Shown here in pieces: positions 30,706-36,141 of a stretch of 36,141 nt of DNA. Position 1 is the stretch's first letter, and every line of letters begins with the position of its first letter. The DNA is from an uncultured Eubacteriales bacterium (GTDB lineage: Bacteria; Bacillota; Clostridia; Oscillospirales; Acutalibacteraceae). A program made the translations under genes and the position numbers. Location of the stretch: the NCBI GenBank assembly GCA_900316495.1, contig ONDC01000021.1, positions 1 through 36,141 of the forward strand, in the 5' to 3' direction. A model generated the notes under the pieces. That model was not told where the DNA came from. It was given only the letters and a program-made list of their open reading frames with translations, and did no database searches.

Positions 30706-32100
30706 TCAGCGAGCGTTCAGCTTTGCGCTCATCAGTTTCGCGCATTTGTAGACGTCGCCGCAGCCCATCGTGATGACGAGATCGCCCTCCTGTACATTGG
30801 CAAGCACGAAGTCCGCCGCTTCCTCCAAGGTGTGTTCAAGATAGCAGCCGGGTATGAGCGCCTGCAGATCCTCGGAACGAATGCCGAGGTCGTCCCATTC
30901 CCTGCCGCCCATGATGTCGGTCAGCACCACCTTGTCGGCAATCTGAAGTACATCGGCGAATTCCTGCATATGCTGCTTGGTGCGGGTGTAGGTGAAGGGC
31001 TGGAACACCGCCCAGACGCGCTTGTAATCCATCTCCTTGCAGGCGCGGAGGGTGGCTTCGATTTCTGTCGGATGATGCGCGTAATCGTCGGCGATCGTGA
31101 TACCGTTATGTACGGTGTGAATCTCGAACCTCCTGCACGCGCCGGAGAACATGCCCAGTCCCTTCTTTACGTCGTCAGGCGTCGCTCCCACATGGATAGA
31201 AGCAGCTGCCGCCGCGAGAGCGTTGAGGACATTGTGCTCACCGGGAACCTTGAGGGAAATGTCCGTCAGCTTCTCCCCGTGATGCATGAGATCAAAGCGC
31301 CAGAAGCCGCCGCTTGCCTGCTGCACGTTGACCGCGTAATAATCGTTCTTCGGGTCAAGTCCGAAGGTGATGATCTGTGCCTTGGTGGTGTCGAGCGCCT
31401 TCATGGTGTTCGCGTCGTCGCCGTTGGCTATGACAACGCCGGTAGTCTGATCGGCAAACTGACGGAAAGAGGCGATAATGTTGTCGAGTGTGCCGAAGTA
31501 ATCGAGGTGATCCGCGTCGATATTGAGAATAACGGCGACCTCCGGCGTGATCTGGAGGAAGGTGTCCACAAATTCGCACGCCTCGCACACCATGCGGTCG
31601 CTCCTGCCGGCTCTGCCGTAGCCCTCGATGAGCGCTAACTTGCCGCCGATCACGACCGTCGGGTCAAGCTGTCCCGCCATCAGGATCGTCGTGACCATGG
31701 AGGTGGTGGTCGTCTTGCCGTGCGTGCCGGAGATGGCGATGTCCCGCTTGTACCGGCGGCAGACAGCGCCCAGCAGCACCGAACGCTCGATGGTGGGAAC
31801 GCCCGATTCCATCGCCGCCACAAGCTCGGGATTGTCCTTCGCAATGGCAGCCGAATAGACCACCAGCTCCGCGTCCCCGATGTTCTCGGCGCGCTGTCCG
31901 ATGGCGACCGGGATCCCGAAGGAGCGCAGACGTTTGACGGTGTCGGAATTGTCGTCCACGTCGGAGCCGGTGATGGTCTTGCCATCGCCCCGGAGAATGT
32001 CCACCAGCGGGCACATGCCGGAGCCGCCTATGCCGATGAAATGTACGCGGTTGACCCGGTTCAGCAGCTCGTCGTATTCTCTGATAACCTTGCTTCTCAT
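30706..32100 (-). CDS. murC: UDP-N-acetylmuramate-L-alanine ligase
   Basis: Adds L-alanine to UDP-MurNAc, the first peptide step of peptidoglycan synthesis. Start placed at the ATG at 32100 (MRSKVIREYDELLNRVNRVH, with AAAGGA upstream). The open frame continues 49 codons further but that part does not look like MurC and would cover the promoter. The resulting 464 residues match the family. Motifs: UDP-binding FIGIGGSGM (about 19-27), ATP loop SGTHGKTTTTSM (about 123-134), NIDADHLDYFG, and C-terminal DDYAHHPTEI with QPFTYTRT. Likely monocistronic or with the nitroreductase. Confidence 0.97.
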   Translation of the reverse strand: MRSKVIREYDELLNRVNRVHFIGIGGSGMCPLVDILRGDGKTITGSDVDDNSDTVKRLRSFGIPVAIGQRAENIGDAELVVYSAAIAKDNPELVAAMESGVPTIERSVLLGAVCRRYKRDIAISGTHGKTTTTSMVTTILMAGQLDPTVVIGGKLALIEGYGRAGRSDRMVCEACEFVDTFLQITPEVAVILNIDADHLDYFGTLDNIIASFRQFADQTTGVVIANGDDANTMKALDTTKAQIITFGLDPKNDYYAVNVQQASGGFWRFDLMHHGEKLTDISLKVPGEHNVLNALAAAAASIHVGATPDDVKKGLGMFSGACRRFEIHTVHNGITIADDYAHHPTEIEATLRACKEMDYKRVWAVFQPFTYTRTKQHMQEFADVLQIADKVVLTDIMGGREWDDLGIRSEDLQALIPGCYLEHTLEEAADFVLANVQEGDLVITMGCGDVYKCAKLMSAKLNAR

Positions 32101-32158
32101 GTGTATCAAATCCTTTATGTGAATATTTTTGTATAAAATGAAATGCCCTGTAAATTTT

Positions 32159-32187
32159 ATTTTACCACCTTTTTCCCGTCCTGTAAA
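32159..32187 (-). promoter_or_regulatory. Probable sigma-A promoter for murC
   Basis: On the minus strand TTTACA (32182-32187), 17 bases, TAAAAT (32159-32164); each box matches five of six consensus positions. It lies between the end of the small membrane protein gene and murC. Confidence 0.72.
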
Positions 32188-32206
32188 GGGATTGCAAGTA
32201 AAAATA

Positions 32207-32614
32207 TTAAAAATCGACTTCGCCGCCTTTTGCCTTGCGGATGGCAAGGATCACGGTGCTGAGCATGAGCGCGGGAATCGACAGAAGGTACCAGTACGCC
32301 CAGTATTCGGGACAGATCTGCCCCATGACGTTGAGGTACTTGCCGGAATAATCCCATATCATCATATGCAGCCGCACGTTGAGCAGCCATCCTGCGGCAA
32401 ATTCCACTCCCGTGATATAGAAGCTGCTCAGGGAACAGCGGCTCAGCAGACCGAGGTCAGCGTGACGCTCGTTGCACCGATGAACCAGCAGCAGACAGAC
32501 GCCCCCCGCCGCCGCCATCGTCCAGTGCGTGTGTCCCCGCCAGAGAATTTCAATCAGGCTGTACAGCGCCGCTCCGACAGCAAAGACAGCGACGTATTCC
32601 TTTGTGTGCTTCAT
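32207..32614 (-). CDS. Small membrane protein, putative ABC-transporter type IV (PF06541-like)
   Basis: Start placed at the ATG at 32614, three residues before EYVAVFAVGAALYSLIEILW, with a strong AAGGAGG. The frame continues upstream through the terminator at 32716-32760, which is not coding. The 135 residues form four likely membrane helices (about 8-25, 33-49, 63-80, 108-127). TGVEFAAGWLLN, WDYSGKYLNVMGQIC and the following W-rich helix resemble the PF06541 family, which is named as a putative ABC transporter but has no established activity. TTGCTT-N17-GACAAT upstream is a possible weak promoter. Function unknown. Confidence 0.78.
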   Translation of the reverse strand: MKHTKEYVAVFAVGAALYSLIEILWRGHTHWTMAAAGGVCLLLVHRCNERHADLGLLSRCSLSSFYITGVEFAAGWLLNVRLHMMIWDYSGKYLNVMGQICPEYWAYWYLLSIPALMLSTVILAIRKAKGGEVDF

Positions 32615-32715
32615 CTTCAATCCTCCTTGCGCCAGTCGTATTGTCGCTACTATTTTCACCCGAAGCAAATAAACTATTCCGGAGCCGTTCATGCAAATAC
32701 AGGCAGAAAAATCGC

Positions 32716-32760
32716 AAAAAAAACTCCGCCCACGGACGGACGAGCCGACTGTGAACGGAG
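32716..32760 (-). terminator. Intrinsic terminator after the solute-binding/zinc-ribbon pair
   Basis: On the minus strand CTCCG...CGGAG (32756-32760 with 32724-32728), extended inside by CAC/GTG, is followed by eight T residues (32716-32723). It ends the two-gene unit 32786-34856. Confidence 0.85.
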
Positions 32761-32785
32761 CGATATGTTTGCGTGATGCCAAAAA

Positions 32786-33505
32786 TCAGACAGAGACCGA
32801 AATGCCAAGGATGGCGGCGGTGGCGATAATCTGCGCGGCGTTGCAGAGCACTCTGCCCCAGAAGGACATCTCGCCGGTGGTTCTTTTGGCGTAGTCGTTG
32901 AACATGGTGATGCTGCCGAGCATACCGATCAACACAAATACCACCGACACGGTGAAGAGGAAGAAGGAGAAAAGGAACGCCAGCAGGCTCATGAGGGTCA
33001 TGGGGAAGAAGCAGATCGTGACCGCCTTGAAGGTCTTGATCAACGGGAGCCGCTTGCCCTCCAGCACCGAGAAGAGGTACTGGATGCCCGCGAATGCCGC
33101 CAGACAGCCCGCCATGGTCAGCAGCGAGAAGAAGAAGATTCCCACACCGGAGGTGTTGATCTCCTCGGGAAGGAAATTGGAAATCATGGACGAATCAAGG
33201 CCTGTCAGCTGATTGATCGCCCAGTCCACACCGTTGCTGAAAATGACCGAGGTGCCGAGCGCCGCGAAAATGACATTCAGCACGCCGAACACGATCCACA
33301 TGAAGTGGCTGCCTGTCACGGCGTCCACCGCCTTGTGCGGCTCCTTGGAGAAAAACGCCTTCGCGCAGTCAAATACGCCCATACCCAGCTCCTTCGGATT
33401 GAAACTGCCTCCGCTCTGAGGAGCGGCGGGAGCGGAATCGCAGTTCGGGCAGGTGTCGTCGGGGCGGAGCAGCGCTCCGCAGCGTGTGCAAAATCTTGAA
33501 TTCAT
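32786..33505 (-). CDS. Zinc-ribbon membrane protein of unknown function
   Basis: Start placed at the ATG at 33505 with AAAGGAGAG upstream, giving 239 residues. The N-terminus is a four-cysteine zinc ribbon (Cys6, Cys9, Cys19, Cys22 in FCTRCG and TCPNC). A Pro/Ser-rich linker and about five membrane helices follow (roughly 68-90, 120-143, 155-180, 183-200, 218-238), in the style of Yip1-like proteins. No catalytic residues are evident. It begins 22 bases after the solute-binding lipoprotein gene and shares its terminator, so the two are an operon. It does not look like an ABC permease. Role unknown. Confidence 0.8.
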   Translation of the reverse strand: MNSRFCTRCGALLRPDDTCPNCDSAPAAPQSGGSFNPKELGMGVFDCAKAFFSKEPHKAVDAVTGSHFMWIVFGVLNVIFAALGTSVIFSNGVDWAINQLTGLDSSMISNFLPEEINTSGVGIFFFSLLTMAGCLAAFAGIQYLFSVLEGKRLPLIKTFKAVTICFFPMTLMSLLAFLFSFFLFTVSVVFVLIGMLGSITMFNDYAKRTTGEMSFWGRVLCNAAQIIATAAILGISVSV

Positions 33506-33527
33506 AAGTATCTCTCCTTTGGATTTT

Positions 33528-34856
33528 TTATTCAACAATCAATTCCGGAAAGGCGACCCTGACAGAGGTTCTGAAGTCGCTCACCGCCTGATCGGGGGTT
33601 TTGAGACCGCCGGCGCATTGGTTCATATAGGTGCGGAATATGCCGCCGATGCCGCTGTCGTAAGTGGTCATATTGGTCATGGAAATGCCCTTTGCCGCGA
33701 CCGAAAGCTGCTGGTAATAATTCTGACCGCCTATAAAGGAATCCTCGAACTGCGGGTCATATCTGACCTGCGAGACGATTTCGCTGCTTGCGGCAAACTC
33801 GCCCGTCGTGCGGAAATACCTGACCGACTGATCCAGCCGCGCTTCATCGTCGGTACAGCCGGTGAAGAGGGAGATGAAGTCGCCCGCCTCATCCTTATGC
33901 CGGCTGCCGCTATACGCCGCAAACCAGCTTCCGCCCCAGCAGTAATCGGCGGGGCCAGGAACCACCGCCCAATCGCCGTAGCTGCCCTCCCCCTTCATCT
34001 TACCGCCGCACGCCTTTTTCATCACATAGAGCATACAGATGCCGGAAGAAAAATAGCCGAATACGCTCTGCGTGTCGCTGATACCCTTCAGCCATGCCTC
34101 CGACCACTGCTCGGCGGTGTAGATCAGGTGATCGCCCGCCATTTTCGTCATGTAGTCGACATACGCCTGTTTGCGCGGACTGAAGATCAGCCGCCCGTCC
34201 CGCACCCAAGGCTCGCTGTCGGACGCAAGGAAGGGACGGAGCATATCCTCCTGTCCTGCCAGCATTCTGGTCTTGCCCTCGGACGCCTCCGAAACCTTCC
34301 GGGCGGTATTGTAAAAGCCGTCCCAGCTGCTGATCATGGACTGAATGCTGTCAGGATTGTCGGTGCCGAGGTACGCCTTCGCCATCGACCGGCGGTACAT
34401 GAAAATCCCCGGATCAGCCTGCCAGCCGACCGCCCTGACGTGCCCGTGGGAGTCGGTCGCCGCCTCGGCGACAAACGGGAAGTATTTCTCAATCGTGACC
34501 TCCAGACCAAGCTCGGAGACGTCGGCAGTCAGGTCGGATTCTATGTATTGCCGGATGTTGTCGGGCGACAGCATGAACACATCGGGAATATCCTTGCCGC
34601 TGTCAATCGCCCTTTGCAGCTCGTCAGCAAAGTCCGACGAATTCACCGCGCGGATGCTCGCCTCAAAGCTGAGATCGAGCGGCGTGGATGTAAGAAAATC
34701 CTCCAGCTCGGCGCGGTATTCCTCGGAATACACCCACACGGTAATCCTGCTCTTTCCTCCGCATGCGTTCAGCACCGTCACCGCCGAAAAAAGCATCGCC
34801 GCCGTTAGTATCAGAGATATGACCCTTCGCGGGAATTTATTTCCGCCAAAAATCAA
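33528..34856 (-). CDS. Extracellular solute-binding lipoprotein (ABC transporter family 1)
   Basis: Predicted lipid-anchored binding protein of about 442 residues. I choose TTG at 34856: AAGGAG lies eight bases upstream. The N-terminus then reads as a lipoprotein signal (basic FPRR, hydrophobic VISLILTAAMLFSAVTV, lipobox LNAC with Cys32). The frame is open to an ATG at 34913, but that would put 19 charged residues before the signal and lie over the transcription start. The mature part has a family 1 binding-protein layout: ITVWVYSEEY, DIPDVFMLSPDNI, GWQADPGIFMYRRS and WGGSWFAAYSG, as in sugar-type binders. No permease or ATPase gene is adjacent; only the zinc-ribbon membrane protein follows. 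The ligand is unknown. Confidence 0.87.
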   Translation of the reverse strand: MIFGGNKFPRRVISLILTAAMLFSAVTVLNACGGKSRITVWVYSEEYRAELEDFLTSTPLDLSFEASIRAVNSSDFADELQRAIDSGKDIPDVFMLSPDNIRQYIESDLTADVSELGLEVTIEKYFPFVAEAATDSHGHVRAVGWQADPGIFMYRRSMAKAYLGTDNPDSIQSMISSWDGFYNTARKVSEASEGKTRMLAGQEDMLRPFLASDSEPWVRDGRLIFSPRKQAYVDYMTKMAGDHLIYTAEQWSEAWLKGISDTQSVFGYFSSGICMLYVMKKACGGKMKGEGSYGDWAVVPGPADYCWGGSWFAAYSGSRHKDEAGDFISLFTGCTDDEARLDQSVRYFRTTGEFAASSEIVSQVRYDPQFEDSFIGGQNYYQQLSVAAKGISMTNMTTYDSGIGGIFRTYMNQCAGGLKTPDQAVSDFRTSVRVAFPELIVE

Positions 34857-34923
34857 ACGCTTCTCTCCTTTTCGGGATAACTGAATTTTTCTTGTATATT
34901 CATGAGCAAACACTCACAAAGCT

Positions 34924-34952
34924 ATTATATATCATATTCTTCTGATTTACAA
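34924..34952 (-). promoter_or_regulatory. Sigma-A promoter for the solute-binding lipoprotein operon
   Basis: On the minus strand TTGTAA (34947-34952), 17 bases, perfect TATAAT (34924-34929), with the start near 34917. This supports the downstream TTG start for the lipoprotein. Confidence 0.78.
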
Positions 34953-34999
34953 GGTCTATTTTATGAAAAATTTCCAAAAATGTACAGGAGTGCCCGCCA

Positions 35000-36067
35000 A
35001 TGCCGGATTTTTATAAAATCGCGCTGCGATATGCAGCCGGATTCGCCTGCGTTTACCTTGGGGTGAGATACGCGCTGCCGCTGATAGCCCCCTTTTTCAT
35101 CGGACTCAGCGTCGCCGCACTGGTGCAGAAGCCCGCGGAGGTGCTTTCGGGAAGGATCCCCCTGCTCAGCCGAAGGGCTTGCTGCGTGACGCTGACCTTT
35201 GCCGTTGTCTTCGGAGCCTTTGCCGTAATTTACATCGCCGTCTGCTCCGTCATCCACGGCGCGATGTCGTTCTGTCCCTGCATGCCGGAGCGATTTCACG
35301 AAATAAAGCGTCTCATCGCGCAAGCGTCGGAACGTCCCGAAAACGCGGGGACATGGGAGGCATTTACCTCCTTTGCCGCCTCAGGCGCCAACTGGTGCCT
35401 GAATTTTTTCTCGGAAAATTACCGTGATTACCTTCCCTCTCTCCTGCGCCGCTCGACGAGCCTTGTTTCGGGCATTCCCTCCCTGCTGACAGCGACGGCG
35501 TTTGCCGCGCTGTCGGCATTCTTCGGCTGCGGAGATTTTTCCGGGATAAAGTCGGATATAAAGCGGCTGCTCCCGGCTGGCTGCGCCGTAAAAATATCCC
35601 TTCTCATAAAAGTCTCGGTCGGCACGCTGACCGCCCTTATGAAGACCTACGGGCTTCTCATGCTGATCACCTTCGCCGAGCTGACAGCCGGCCTCGGAAT
35701 AATCAGCCTGATGGGGTACGGGACAGGAAACATCGTCACCGCAGCGCTCGTCATCTCGCTCATTGACATACTGCCTGTGCTGGGAACCGGCACCGTGCTG
35801 GTTCCGTGGGCGGTTTTTGAGCTGCTTTCGGGAAGAATCATCTCCGGCGCCATGCTGCTGACATTATTTGCAATTGTGGAAATTGTGCGCAGCCTGATCG
35901 AACCGAAGCTGCTCGCCGGAAAGCTGGAGATGCGCCCCTTTTTCACGCTGGCGGGCGTCTATGTCGGAGGAAAGCTCTTCGGCGCGCCGGGTATTTTCCT
36001 GATGCCGCTTGCCATGATGGTATTCAGACAGATGCAAGGACAAAAAAACGGCGCTGCGGACGCTTGA
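35000..36067 (+). CDS. ytvI: AI-2E family transporter-like protein, probably sporulation protein YtvI
   Basis: Polytopic membrane protein of 355 residues with about eight helices. VYLGVRYALPLIAPFFIGLS (about 18-37) is the first pair. The C-terminal half has the family hallmark LIDILPVLGTGTVLVPWAV, then IVEIVRSLIEPKLLAGKLEM and GVYVGGKLFGAPGIFLMPL. Length and these signatures fit the YtvI branch, which B. subtilis makes during sporulation; the wider family includes AI-2 exporters and sodium/proton antiporters. The ATG at 35000 follows AGGAGTG. No clear promoter is seen in the 50 bases between it and the divergent lipoprotein promoter. The YtvI label is likely but not certain. Confidence 0.83.
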   Translation: MPDFYKIALRYAAGFACVYLGVRYALPLIAPFFIGLSVAALVQKPAEVLSGRIPLLSRRACCVTLTFAVVFGAFAVIYIAVCSVIHGAMSFCPCMPERFHEIKRLIAQASERPENAGTWEAFTSFAASGANWCLNFFSENYRDYLPSLLRRSTSLVSGIPSLLTATAFAALSAFFGCGDFSGIKSDIKRLLPAGCAVKISLLIKVSVGTLTALMKTYGLLMLITFAELTAGLGIISLMGYGTGNIVTAALVISLIDILPVLGTGTVLVPWAVFELLSGRIISGAMLLTLFAIVEIVRSLIEPKLLAGKLEMRPFFTLAGVYVGGKLFGAPGIFLMPLAMMVFRQMQGQKNGAADA

Positions 36068-36082
36068 AGGAGTCCGCAGCGC
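36044..36082 (-). terminator. Convergent terminator overlapping the ytvI stop
   Basis: GCGCTGCGGAC (36051-36061) is fully complementary to 36072-36082 (11 bp, ten-base loop). On the minus strand it is followed by CGTTTTTTTG, so it terminates a gene coming from the right. On the plus strand A residues follow, so it is a poor terminator for ytvI. The stem includes the last ytvI codons. Confidence 0.85.
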
Positions 36083-36110
36083 AAAAGATGTCGAATGGAT
36101 GGAGCATCAT

Positions 36111-36141
36111 TCAGGCACGTCAGTCTTGTCAGACGAATCCG
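36111..36141 (-). CDS. Possible 3' end of a minus-strand gene, cut by window edge
   Basis: Read from the edge, one minus-strand frame gives DSSDKTDVPE and a TGA at 36111-36113, about 30 bases before the minus-strand terminator. A polar end followed by a terminator looks like a gene end. Only ten codons are visible, so the product cannot be named. Confidence 0.35.

Noticed and set aside
30070..31638. 522-codon plus-strand open frame opposite nitroreductase and murC
   Set aside because: Covers two well-supported minus-strand genes and the repeat between them; the product has no recognisable domain.

Overview
The window looks like a chromosomal segment of a Gram-positive, spore-forming Clostridia species, most likely Oscillospiraceae/Ruminococcus-like. 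This rests on a type III glutamine synthetase, Firmicutes-type gene orders (infC-rpmI-rplT, dprA-topA-trmFO, plsX/rnc/smc/ftsY), near-consensus sigma-A promoters, strong Shine-Dalgarno sites, a lipobox lipoprotein and a YtvI-like sporulation membrane protein. The assignment is inferred from gene content; no rRNA or tRNA is present. Coding sequence is GC-rich, except for clearly AT-rich dpnI and a small unknown gene at 17016-17447.

Layout, left to right. (1) 1-1459, minus strand: ftsY followed by rdgB (cut by the window edge). (2) 1600-12318: a nitrogen-assimilation block. gltB-gltD (GOGAT, minus) is divergent from glnN (type III glutamine synthetase, plus), followed by an ammonium transporter fused to its own PII protein. 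glnN and amtB share a leader design: a long hairpin beginning CAAAGGCG, ending GCCTTCT, and lying 37-38 nt before the AUG. (3) 12319-13433: a scar-like zone with an ECF sigma gene cut down to region 2, a upp gene lacking its first ~17 codons, and a tandem repeat. (4) 13431-26682, minus strand: a long, tightly packed run dprA-topA-trmFO-GNAT-plsX-rnc-radical SAM-kptA-GNAT-unknown-smc(-upp). (5) 26826-29213, minus strand: infC-rpmI-rplT with a consensus promoter, a long leader ending in an attenuator (probable L20 leader) and a probable AUA start for infC, then a TrmH/SpoU methyltransferase. (6) 29274-32614, minus strand: an orphan AT-rich DpnI homologue, a nitroreductase, murC, and a small PF06541-type membrane protein. 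(7) 32716-36141: a zinc-ribbon membrane protein and an extracellular solute-binding lipoprotein on the minus strand, then ytvI on the plus strand facing a minus-strand terminator at the right edge.

How it works together: GlnN and GltBD form the GS-GOGAT cycle, Amt brings in ammonium, and the fused PII domain could gate the channel directly. The nitrogen block sits where smc and ftsY would normally be adjacent, and acpP is absent from its usual place between plsX and rnc, so the conserved plsX-acpP-rnc-smc-ftsY cluster has been broken up here. The most unusual items are the Amt-PII fusion with its paired leaders, the long radical SAM/kptA overlap, the truncated upp and sigma genes, the DpnI homologue and the infC start. 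I saw no CRISPR array, complete insertion sequence or prophage.
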